From assembly GCA_016699535.1 (NCBI GenBank), contig CP064980.1, positions 2,550,001 through 2,614,000 on the forward strand: a DNA stretch of 64,000 bases, written 5' to 3'. Positions 55,350 through 63,411 of the stretch are shown piece by piece (the stretch's first letter is position 1; each line of letters opens with the position of its first letter). Source of the stretch: Myxococcales bacterium. GTDB taxonomy: Bacteria > Myxococcota_A > Polyangia > Polyangiales > GCA-016699535. The notes below the pieces were generated by a model, which saw only the letters and a list, made by a program, of their open reading frames with translations, did no database searches and had not been told where the DNA came from. A program made the translations under genes and the position numbers.

Positions 55350-56159
55350 ATGGAACCGAACGCAGCTCAATCGTTTTTTTCTCGTCTTTGGGATGACTAT
55401 TCGCGAATCACGCCACAGGCAAACGCGATAAAACAGCTCTTGCATGAGTGCGGAGAGCGTTTTCGCAATGATCACGTAGCTATTCGTACTTTTGGGATGC
55501 CGGGGATTGATATCGAGCATCTTGAATCGTTTTTTACCGAGCTGGGCTATGTTGGTACCGGTGAATATCAGTTTGAGACAAAGAAACTTTTTGCCAAGAG
55601 CTACAGCCATCCTTCTAATGAGCTTCCTCGTGTATTTATCTCAGAGCTTATAATGAACAAGTGCTCAACTAAGCTGAATGCTTGCGTGAGAACTTTGATT
55701 GAAAGACTACCCTTGCCTCTTGATGCTCAGTCCTTACTGACCCAACAGGCGCTTTGGCCGACTGTAGAGTACGACGTATATCAAACGCTTCTGAAAGAAT
55801 CCGAATATGCTGCTTGGGTAGCGGCCTTTGGAATTCGCGCCAATCATTTCACTGTTAACGCTGATGATTTGCAAGGATTCAAAGATTTGACCGAGTTGAA
55901 TAATTTTCTTGTTGAACATGGATTTGCACTCAATCATCCGGAGTCGCCAGTTCATGGAAGTCCTGAGGAGCTTTTGGAGCAGTCTTCAACGCGTGCCGAT
56001 GAGATTTTGTGGTCATTTGAAAATGGAGAGAAGCGCCGTATCCGTAGTTGCTACTATGAGTTCTGTAAACGGTACACCGATCCGAAAAGCGGAAAGCTGT
56101 ACGATGGCTTTATCCCCGAAAGTGCGGATAAGATTTTTGAGTCAACGAATGTCAGATAA
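55350..56159 (+). CDS. DUF1338 / 2-oxoadipate dioxygenase-like (HglS-like) protein
   Basis: 269 residues, a short form. The iron ligands of the HglS vicinal-oxygen-chelate fold appear conserved: His42 (NDHVAIRTFG, with the substrate Arg46), His166 (IRANHFTV) and Glu237 (CYYEFCKR). HglS converts 2-oxoadipate to 2-hydroxyglutarate in lysine breakdown; here no other lysine-catabolism gene is near, so the substrate is open. The end overlaps the convergent permease gene by 18 bases. Confidence 0.82.
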   Translation: MEPNAAQSFFSRLWDDYSRITPQANAIKQLLHECGERFRNDHVAIRTFGMPGIDIEHLESFFTELGYVGTGEYQFETKKLFAKSYSHPSNELPRVFISELIMNKCSTKLNACVRTLIERLPLPLDAQSLLTQQALWPTVEYDVYQTLLKESEYAAWVAAFGIRANHFTVNADDLQGFKDLTELNNFLVEHGFALNHPESPVHGSPEELLEQSSTRADEILWSFENGEKRRIRSCYYEFCKRYTDPKSGKLYDGFIPESADKIFESTNVR

Positions 56160-57468
56160 TGTAGCTTTCGCCCGTTTATGCCTGCGCATCGTTAGGAAAA
56201 ACGGTATTCCCAGCCCAGCGGCCAAGGCTACCTTGCCCCATTCTGACCATTCTGCTTGAGCGACCAAGCAAAGCGAGCAAAGCAAAGCGAGGCTTGGCAG
56301 GACAAATTGCGCGATTGCCTTAGCTTTCGAGTCATCGTTTTGTAGTCGTTGTTTTCGCATGAGGATGACGGAGATAGCGGTGGTTAGATATTGGGTCAGA
56401 CGAGCAAGAACGCTTAGCACAGCGAGTCCTTCAAAACTTCCGGTGAAAGCAAAGAGCAAAGTGATGAGCCCGCTCAAAACGATTGCGATGGCCGGCGTGC
56501 GGTAGATAGGATGGACATATCCAACGATGCGGGGCATTTCATCGTGTTGAGCCATTGCATAAAGACAGCGAGGGATCACCAATGCATGCGCGGAGGCCAT
56601 GCCAAATATGGATATAAGAATGCCGATCGAAATAAGCTGAGCTCCAGCTTCTCCAAAAACAACTCGGCTGGCATCAAGCACAGGGTTTTGCCGGCCCGCT
56701 ACGTGATCGAGGTTGCCAAATACCATGGTGGTTACCCACAGATAGATTACTGTGGTTCCGATGATAATTGTGCCGAGCGCAGGTGCCATACGCTTTTTGG
56801 GTTGTTTCATTTCGCCTGCGGGGACGACTACCGATTCGAAACCCAAAAAGGCCCAAAACACCACTAAAACGGCCTTCCCTAAGTGCGACGTTTCAAAGTG
56901 CCCCATGCCCGAGAATCGCTGAGGAGAAAAAGTAAAAAGAGCTGCTGTGGCGAAAACCACGATGGGTAGAAGCTTTGCAAGGCTGAACACATTCGATACG
57001 CGCACCGAAGACGACGCCTCGGTAATTAAGGATGCTAAGACCCGTAACTAATGCGAGCAGTGTTGCTGCGTACGCAAATGTCGAAGGATGGTTGTCGTTT
57101 AGTGTCATCGCAAATCCGTGCGCGATTGCAGCCCAGGACAGCATGCGTGAGCACCAGTTGAGCCACCCTATTTCAAAGCCAACGAAGGCTCCTAAGTAAT
57201 CACGTGCATACAAATAGGGGCCGCCGGTATCGGCGTAGTGCTTGGCAATGTCGGCAAAGCACCAGGCATTCAGTAAGGCAATAAGTCCGGCGATCAATAC
57301 GGCAAACACGGCGCTTGGGCCGAGATCAACTGCGATCACCCCTGGTAAAAGAAATATACCCGCACCGATCATGCCGTTGACGCCAAGCGCGACTACGTCC
57401 CAAAAGCCCAACGAACGTTTAAGTCCATCCGATGTCGTATGGTTTGCAGATGAGTCGGCGCAAGACAT
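56142..57468 (-). CDS. APC-family amino acid permease, frameshifted near 57010
   Basis: The N-terminal part (LKRSLGFWDVVALGVNGMIGAGIFLLPG, five helices) is open from 57468 into ~57015. The remaining seven helices are in another frame from the RVSNVFSLAKLLPIVVF segment to 56142. The join lies in GGCGTCGTCTTCGG near 57005-57020 and needs a single-base change. The unwound first helix GMIGAGIF is typical of APC exchangers. Substrate unknown. It is the second broken APC permease in the window. Confidence 0.8.
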
Positions 57469-57613
57469 GAACCCTGAGACTATGTCTCGTTGATCGTATG
57501 AAAATCAAGCGTGTTCATGGCAAAGAGCGCTTATGATTAAGGGGATTGGGCTCATCGATTCGCTAGCCTGTACCCTCTTTTGCTGTTTTTTGATACTGAC
57601 AGGGTTGATTGCT

Positions 57614-58126
57614 ATGTCGATTCTCGTCCGTTCCTTTTTGCCTGATGACTATGAAGCGTTTCGCGAGCTGAGGCTCCACGCGCTTCGCCATCAGTCGGGT
57701 GCTTTTGCTTCCAGTCTCAAGGAAGAGGAAATTCTATCCCGTAAGCAATGGATTGAAAAACTAAGTGGTGCTGAGGCTACTTCTTTTCTAGCGTGGGATG
57801 AATCCGTGTTGGTGGGGATGTGTGGCGTGTATTCACTTGCGCGCATGCGCATTAGGCACAAAGCTTATGTGTGGGGCATGTATATCGACCCTAAGCAGAG
57901 GGGCAAAGGTGTCGGTGAAAAGTTACTTGAGCAGTGTAAGCAATGGGCCATCGAGAACAATAAACGCACCTTGCTGCTTGCCGTGATGCAGAACAACACG
58001 AGCGCGATTCGCCTCTACGAACGCTTTGGTTTTGTGCGCTACGGCCTTGAGCCAGCTTCGATTGCTATCGATGGCGTCTATTATGACGATATCCTATTTG
58101 CCTTATCGCTTGAATCCAAAGAATAG
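57614..58126 (+). CDS. GNAT-family N-acetyltransferase
   Basis: 170 residues from ATG 57614 (MSILVRSFLPDDYEAF), with AGGG upstream; the longer frame from 57533 is not part of the fold. Acetyl-CoA loop: YIDPKQRGKGVGEKLLEQC, followed by NNTSAIRLYERFGFVRYG. The substrate (small amine or protein N-terminus) is unknown. Confidence 0.85.
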   Translation: MSILVRSFLPDDYEAFRELRLHALRHQSGAFASSLKEEEILSRKQWIEKLSGAEATSFLAWDESVLVGMCGVYSLARMRIRHKAYVWGMYIDPKQRGKGVGEKLLEQCKQWAIENNKRTLLLAVMQNNTSAIRLYERFGFVRYGLEPASIAIDGVYYDDILFALSLESKE

Positions 58127-58166
58127 TGATTTTCCTCCCACTAGCTGCTAGTGTTATCCAACCAGT

Positions 58167-58445
58167 ATGGGTGAGAAACTTAGCGATGAAAAATTAGCGA
58201 GACGTGCTTTGCTAAGGAGCAGTGCCTATTGTGCGCCGGTGATTTTAGCTTCGCTCGTGTTTTCCGATCAAGCTGCTGCGCAGACGCAGTCCTGCACTCC
58301 AACCACCTGTGGCCCAGCCGGATGCCCTCCCAACGTTTGTGGTCCCGATAGCTGCACGCCCAACCCGTGCAATCCCAACACCTGTGGTCCGACCCGTTGT
58401 GTTCCTGATGGATGCAATCCAGATAATTGCAGGCCTCGCGCTTAG
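58167..58445 (+). CDS. Secreted cysteine-rich protein with ten CxPxx pentapeptide repeats
   Basis: 92 residues. A basic N-terminus (KLARRALLRSSAYCAPVIL) and a hydrophobic segment ending in AAAQ look like a signal peptide, possibly Tat-like. The mature part is almost only a tandem CxPxx repeat: CTPTT, CGPAG, CPPNV, CGPDS, CTPNP, CNPNT, CGPTR, CVPDG, CNPDN, CRPRA. Ten units, no gap. The even spacing of ten cysteines suggests a disulfide or metal-bound rod. Not a family I recognise. Confidence 0.6.
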   Translation: MGEKLSDEKLARRALLRSSAYCAPVILASLVFSDQAAAQTQSCTPTTCGPAGCPPNVCGPDSCTPNPCNPNTCGPTRCVPDGCNPDNCRPRA

Positions 58446-58483
58446 CCCTTGGCTCTAAAATTTTAGTCGAATGAACCTTGACC

Positions 58484-59523
58484 TTAGCGACACCAGCGTC
58501 TGCCGGGGTGAGGATTGCTCGACCAGCTAAGCTGTTGCTCCAAAAACGCTTCAACTTTTGCGTGCATGGGTCCCGCTTTTGCGTGCGCTTCTTTTGCACT
58601 AATGGTTTTGCTTTTTTTGCGATGCCTGGTTGCGATAACAGGTTTTGTTTTAAAAGAGCGAAGATGAGCCAAATGCCATGGGTAAATCGGAAAACCATCC
58701 CGACAGCCTTGCTTGATGTCGTTGGCATCACAAAACACTCGGATGTGCAGATGGTCGTCATGTGCCACGGAGGGCTGACACATGGCCGCTTCGGCAATGT
58801 CGACGATGTGTTTCGGTGCAGCGACACGTTTTGCTTCTTCAAGCAGCAAGCTTCGCAAATGCTCCACGATGAACAAGCGTTGCACATAGCTGCCAGCGCT
58901 TTCGATGAAAGCTTGGATAAAGGCCCAGGTTCGCTCGGTATCAAACTTCACGAAGACGTCATCCTTCGGGTCCAATAGATCTTGGAAATCCCAGCCTTCG
59001 CCTTTGGGATCGAGTGGAATGCCTTTGGGTTCACGGGGATTGCCGTCTTTGTCGAGCAAGAAAAAAAGCACATCCACATCGCGGCCCGCTTGGTGAGAGC
59101 CATGATGCACGATGGGACCGCCGTGCTCTAGCCCGATGTCGTTGATGTATAAGGGCTGGCCTGCTTTGGCGTGCTGCATGCGTTGAGCAGCCTCGGAGAG
59201 ATAAGATAAAAGCTCGTAAGTTCCAAAGCGCGCTTCAGGATTGGGCCGTTTCGAATTGTGAATGAAGCCAATGCCTGAAGCGGGCATGCGTGCTGCGTTT
59301 ACGATGGAGCCGTTCGATGGGCTGCCAGTGAGACCGAATCGATTTTGACAAGCTTCTCTATCGAAGGAGGGGTGTCTTCGCTGACAACGGTTTTGGGCGT
59401 TGTTGGTTCTTTTTCTTGAGCCAAAGCCTTGTTCGTGTGGCTCGCTCCATCATGCTGAGAGCAACTGCATGCTAGGATCGTGTAAACACTTGCAAACAAG
59501 GTGGGTACGTAACGCATCAGCAA
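58484..59523 (-). CDS. Penicillin-insensitive murein endopeptidase (MepA-like, M74), lipoprotein, frameshifted
   Basis: The N-terminal piece (59523-59299) has a signal with ILACSC and ends in SIEKLVKIDSVSLA. The next frame from ~59325 gives SPSNGSIVNAARMPASGIGFIHN and the full M74 domain: GLEHGGPIVHHGSHQAGRDVDVLFF and DDHLHIRVFC (zinc His/Asp ligands). One base lost near 59321-59325 accounts for the break. MepA-type enzymes cut D-Ala-mDAP cross-links in peptidoglycan. The C-terminal ~50 residues are basic and not part of the fold. Confidence 0.82.
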
Positions 59524-60122
59524 ATTAATCGCTCCGCGAGACCTTCAAGTCCTTCAGGCATGGTGCCCGTTTCACGTTTGTGGGCCCAAAGGACATCGCA
59601 TACTTGATCGAGGCCCCATTGCAGTCCTACCGCGGAAGGTTTTTGTTCGATCGCAGCGGCGCAAAGCTGAGTTATGATATGTTCAAACTCATTGGCAACA
59701 CCCAGAGCCTTTTGGTAGGTCCAGTTGACCTGTTTATTTCGCCAGCTTAATGCAAACCATTCAACGAAAGGTTCGGCCAAGCGAAAGGCGACGACAGCAG
59801 CTCCTGACTTTTTATCACCACAGAGCCACACCCGGTCATCGTCAAAAAGCTGCTCGCAGGAAGGCTGGTCTTTCAGTGCAATAAGTAGAGTCTGAGCGAC
59901 CGCAGGATCCGTCTCCAAGGCTAAAAACCGTGCTAGAAGCGGCCAGCATACTATTTCTCCGGCCAAGGCATCATTGACGATGGCCCGAATCAGATTGATG
60001 CGGTCGGTAGGATTTAGCTCGCTATAAGCGGCGGCTAGGCCCTCTGCGACCTCCGGTTGTTGCTGCGCTTTGTCCAAAAGAAGCGCAAAAGGATGATGGA
60101 CGCTCCGATTCACAAGGTACAC
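59517..60122 (-). CDS. Conserved-type hypothetical protein
   Basis: 201 residues, mostly helical, with two Trp-rich segments (AEPFVEWFALSWRNKQVNWTYQ and GLQWGLDQVCDVLWAHKRE). No signal or membrane segment. It overlaps the start of the MepA-like gene by seven bases and is likely co-transcribed with it. I do not recognise a family. Confidence 0.6.
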   Translation of the reverse strand: MYLVNRSVHHPFALLLDKAQQQPEVAEGLAAAYSELNPTDRINLIRAIVNDALAGEIVCWPLLARFLALETDPAVAQTLLIALKDQPSCEQLFDDDRVWLCGDKKSGAAVVAFRLAEPFVEWFALSWRNKQVNWTYQKALGVANEFEHIITQLCAAAIEQKPSAVGLQWGLDQVCDVLWAHKRETGTMPEGLEGLAERLIC

Positions 60123-60197
60123 CTTTGACTTATCATGGTATCACAGTTCTTGACGGCTGGTTAGATCGGTATGCTAAGCAAGTAAGAACGGAAGGCC

Positions 60198-60860
60198 ATG
60201 GACGCAGACGATCAGTTTATCCAAGAGCATGAAGCTCTTGTCAAAGGCATTGCTCATAAAATTAAGGCCCAACTTGATCTGAGTTGCGAACTTGATGATT
60301 TAATTGCCTATGGTTTTCACGGCCTGCTTGAAGCGAAAAACCGTTTCGATGCAGAGCGCGGCATCCAATTCAATACCTTTGCCTACTATCGTGTGCGCGG
60401 AGCGATTATAGACGGCGTCCGTAAAATGGCATTTCTCCCGCGGCGGGCGCATGCGCGTCTCAAAGCAGCCGAATCCGCTGATTTGATCGCCGAAGAAGCG
60501 GCCGATGATCGAGCGCAGAATCCCGAGGCCCGCAAAGACGCACAAAAAACTGCCGAGGCCTTGCACGGTGTTTTAGGTCGCATGACCGCTGCTTATGTGG
60601 CTGGCGCACTCGGGCAGCACGAACAAGAAGAAAAAAGCGCGCCGGATTTTCGTCTTCAATCCGAAGAGCAGGCTGCTCAAGTTCGCGGAGCCCTGGAACA
60701 CCTACCGGAGCGCGAAAAGGCGCTAATTGAGGGGTTTTATTTTCAAAACCGCAATTTTGACGAGGTGGCTCGTGAACTCGGTATTTCCAAGTCCTGGGCA
60801 TCGCGTTTGCACAACAAAGCCCTTGATTTGCTGCGCCAGGCGCTCAGGGACCTTGCGTGA
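60198..60860 (+). CDS. Sigma-70 family factor, FliA/WhiG-like
   Basis: 220 residues. Region 2 (HEALVKGIAHKIKAQLDLSCELDDLIAYGFHGLLEAKNRFDAERGIQFNTFAYYRVRGAIIDGVRKM) matches the FliA/SigB class. Region 4 has ALEHLPEREKALIEGFYFQNRNFDEVARELGISKSWASRLHNKAL. Region 3 is reduced. No flagellar genes are nearby. Its TGA overlaps the ATG of the UbiB-like gene, so the two are coupled. Confidence 0.88.
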   Translation: MDADDQFIQEHEALVKGIAHKIKAQLDLSCELDDLIAYGFHGLLEAKNRFDAERGIQFNTFAYYRVRGAIIDGVRKMAFLPRRAHARLKAAESADLIAEEAADDRAQNPEARKDAQKTAEALHGVLGRMTAAYVAGALGQHEQEEKSAPDFRLQSEEQAAQVRGALEHLPEREKALIEGFYFQNRNFDEVARELGISKSWASRLHNKALDLLRQALRDLA

Positions 60861-62536
60861 TGCCTCGTTCGAGTTACCCGACTAGTCTGCGTTTTGTTAA
60901 GGCGTACTGGGTCACCTTTCAGGTTATTTTAAGCTACGTGCGGCTTCGGTTTCGTACTTACTTTGCCGGGCCGGACTACTATCAAAGCAATGTTGGCGCC
61001 ATCCATCGGCGCAACGCGGAGCGTATAGAACAGACAATTTTGCAGCTCAAAGGCTTGTTTATCAAAGTCGGTCAATTGATTTCGATCATGACCAACTTTC
61101 TCCCTGAAGAGTTTCGAAAGCCTCTGCAGCGATTGCAAGACCAAGTCCCCGCCAGGCCGATTGAGGAGATTCGCAAACGCATTGAAGAGGAGTTGCACGG
61201 TAGCCCCGATACACTCTTTGCTTATTTTTGCGAGCAGCCCCTTGCAAGCGCATCCCTTGGACAGGTCCACCGCGCCAGGCTCAAAGACGGCACCGAAGTA
61301 GTTGTCAAAGTTCAACACCACGATATCGACCGAATCGTCCAGGCCGACTTGAAAACCATTTGGCGTATTTTGAGAGTCGTGCGCTGGTTTGTTCCGGTGC
61401 AGGGCATGGAGCTGATGTACCGACAAATCAAGGAGATGGTGTTTGCCGAGCTTGATTTTGAGCTTGAAGTGCTCTTTATGAGGCAAATAGCGGCAAACCT
61501 GGCGGACCTGCCCGACGTGGGCGTTCCGGCGCCGCTAGCCGAGTTTTGCACAAAAAAAGTCATGACCACCACCTTCGTGGATGGAAGCAAACTCACGGAT
61601 CACGAAAAGCTCGAAATCTGGAAACTCAACCGCAAAGTTCTTGCTGAGCGCTTGGTACGGGCCTATTGCAAAATGATTTTTGTGGATGGCCTGTATCACG
61701 CGGATCCACATCCCGGAAATCTGATGATTACGCCCCATGGCGAGATTGTTTTGATTGATTTTGGAGCGGTGGCCGAGCTCTCGCCGTCCATGAAGCGCGG
61801 TATTCCTGATTTTCTTGAGGCTGTCATCAAGCGTGATACCCCTGGTATTTTCCGAGCCTTGCGTACGATGGGCTTCATCGCGCACGGCAATGAAGCAGAG
61901 CGCGCTTCAGAGCGCATTATCGAGTATTTTCATCGCAAATTTCAGGACGAGGTCAAGCTCGATAGCTTCAATCTAAAAGATATCAAAGTGGATCCGCAGC
62001 GCAGCCTCGAAAACTTGGTCGACCTAAAACGCCAGGAAATAGGCCTTCGAGAGCTGACGGGAGCCTTCCAGGTGCCCAAAGACTGGGTATTGCTGGAACG
62101 GACGATTTTGCTTTTAGCAGGCGTGTGCACGGACCTTGATCCCGACATGAATCCAATGGTCGTGATACGTCCCTATCTTGAAGAGTTCGTTTTAGGTGAG
62201 CATCGGGATTTCACCACACTTATATTAAACGCGACCAAAGAGACTGCTCTGAGCGCTCTAAGCGTTCCGGATGATCTGAGGCGCTATTTATCGAAAGCAA
62301 GTCGCGGCGAACTTGAGATTCGCGTTCGAAATTTTCCTGAGGCAGGGCAACTCATCTACACGGCAGCCCATCAATTGATTTATGCGCTCTTTTCGATGTT
62401 CTTTGGAACGGCTGCCATTTTTTTTCACCTTCAAGCCTGGTTCACCCTTAGCCGCTGGGCGAGCGGTTTCGCTGCAGCCTTTTTTGTCACGATGTTTTTC
62501 TCGTTCATGCGTACCCGTCGCCTATCCCGTCGCTAG
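60860..62536 (+). CDS. ABC1/UbiB-family atypical kinase
   Basis: 558 residues from ATG 60860 (GTG 60857 also in frame). UbiB motifs: KGLFIKVGQ (KxGQ), the Ala-rich loop ASASLGQVHRA, VVVKVQH (Lys), HADPHPGNL (Asp/Asn) and LIDFGAVAEL (DFG). Two C-terminal helices (IYALFSMFFGTAAIFFHL, ASGFAAAFFVTMFFSF) anchor it in the membrane. The family supports ubiquinone or lipid metabolism; no ubi genes are here. Confidence 0.88.
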   Translation: MPRSSYPTSLRFVKAYWVTFQVILSYVRLRFRTYFAGPDYYQSNVGAIHRRNAERIEQTILQLKGLFIKVGQLISIMTNFLPEEFRKPLQRLQDQVPARPIEEIRKRIEEELHGSPDTLFAYFCEQPLASASLGQVHRARLKDGTEVVVKVQHHDIDRIVQADLKTIWRILRVVRWFVPVQGMELMYRQIKEMVFAELDFELEVLFMRQIAANLADLPDVGVPAPLAEFCTKKVMTTTFVDGSKLTDHEKLEIWKLNRKVLAERLVRAYCKMIFVDGLYHADPHPGNLMITPHGEIVLIDFGAVAELSPSMKRGIPDFLEAVIKRDTPGIFRALRTMGFIAHGNEAERASERIIEYFHRKFQDEVKLDSFNLKDIKVDPQRSLENLVDLKRQEIGLRELTGAFQVPKDWVLLERTILLLAGVCTDLDPDMNPMVVIRPYLEEFVLGEHRDFTTLILNATKETALSALSVPDDLRRYLSKASRGELEIRVRNFPEAGQLIYTAAHQLIYALFSMFFGTAAIFFHLQAWFTLSRWASGFAAAFFVTMFFSFMRTRRLSRR

Positions 62537-62587
62537 ACGACGTTGCCGGTGGCTAAGCTGCATCTGGCCGTTGATGTTAGGTGCTTT

Positions 62588-62715
62588 GTAAGTGGACAGG
62601 TAGTCCTGCGCAGAGCGGACTTTTCCCGGGCTTTCCGTATCTCCGGCTTACCGCGTCGCTCCTCGTGGGAAAGTACCAATGTACGTTCGTCCGCTGACCC
62701 TAACTGTCCACTTAC
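62588..62715. repeat. ~128-bp inverted-repeat unit (MITE-like candidate)
   Basis: The ends are exact 12-bp inverted repeats: GTAAGTGGACAG (62588-62599) and CTGTCCACTTAC (62704-62715). Homology extends inward to AGCGGAC on both arms, and an inner CTTTTCCC / GGGAAAG pair allows a long hairpin. The flanks are near-identical 9-mers, GGTGCTTTG (62580-62588) and GGTACTTTG (62716-62724), like a target duplication. No transposase is present. It lies in a ~400-base gap without a convincing gene. Confidence 0.5.
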
Positions 62716-62890
62716 GGTACTTTGGGTCTTGAGCATGTGGGTCTATGTGCGAAAAACATTGCGCACTGATACGAAGTTTTCGCAGTGAATGCTTCGCAGC
62801 CGCGGTTTTTTTGGCCAATTGACCGGTTTTTCATGCAATTTATTCCAGTAATTTCAGTTACTTACTGCGCTTTCGGCGATCGCCTTTGTT

Positions 62891-62906
62891 TGGCACGTTT
62901 TCTGCA
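62891..62906 (+). promoter_or_regulatory. Sigma-54 (RpoN) promoter
   Basis: TGGCACG-TTTT-CTGCA matches the -24/-12 consensus TGGCACG-N4-TTGCA with one mismatch and the correct GG-to-GC spacing. The start point would be near 62917, leaving a ~20-base leader with GGGAGG before the ATG at 62937. An enhancer-binding activator is required for such promoters; none is encoded nearby. Confidence 0.7.
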
Positions 62907-62936
62907 TATATCGACCCGTGAATAGGGAGGCATGCC

Positions 62937-63149
62937 ATGGATGTAGCTACACAAACCGTTAAAGAGAGCGCCCAACGGGTCCTTTGTAACGGTTCAGAGC
63001 AAAAGACTTTGCGTATTTTAGCCAAGTCGACCTTAAAAGAGCTCAAAGAGGGTGGCCTTTCCTCGAAAGAGTTGGTTTGTTTCACCACAGAGCTCCTGGA
63101 CTTGGTAGGCGACGACTTCGCCGAAGCCGCCGACGGAAAACTTTCGTAA
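62937..63149 (+). CDS. Small helical protein under a sigma-54 promoter (70 aa)
   Basis: 70 residues (MDVATQTVKESAQRVLCNGS... to LVGDDFAEAADGKLS), predicted mostly helical, soluble, one Cys in each half. A GGGAGG ribosome-binding site lies six bases before the ATG, and a near-consensus sigma-54 promoter just upstream. Family not recognised. RpoN control suggests a role in stress, nitrogen or developmental responses; that is inference. Confidence 0.65.
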   Translation: MDVATQTVKESAQRVLCNGSEQKTLRILAKSTLKELKEGGLSSKELVCFTTELLDLVGDDFAEAADGKLS

Positions 63150-63197
63150 TAAACGGAAAAAAGGGTTGAAAATAAGCGTTAAAGCAAGCGTTTTCTC

Positions 63198-63226
63198 TTG
63201 ATTGTTGGCGAGAACGCCGCTAATAT
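63198..63226 (+). promoter_or_regulatory. Sigma-70-type promoter for gap
   Basis: TTGATT (63198-63203), a 17-bp spacer and TAATAT (63221-63226) form a good housekeeping promoter. The transcript would start near 63233 and have a ~180-base leader before the gap ATG. I see no known riboswitch in that leader. Confidence 0.5.
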
Positions 63227-63411
63227 TCGCTTCGAATAGACATTGGGACTGCTGCATTATGATATCCGGCGTCACCTGGTGCTCTTTGTTCGACTGAGTT
63301 GTTTTTACGAGAAATCGCCCTTGCTTGCTCGAGAGATTTCCCAGTGGTCGGAAAAGTCACTTCGTTGATCCGCTTCGCAAAACTGCATGGCCCCGCATTT
63401 GGAGAAGCAAC

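Noticed and set aside
58453..58470. CTAAAATTTTAG palindrome between the Cys-repeat gene and the MepA-like gene
   Set aside because: Short AT palindrome without loop or T-run; could arise by chance.
62543..62788. 81-residue plus-strand ORF in the gap after ubiB
   Set aside because: It is produced by the inverted-repeat unit, has no ribosome-binding site and no protein-like features.
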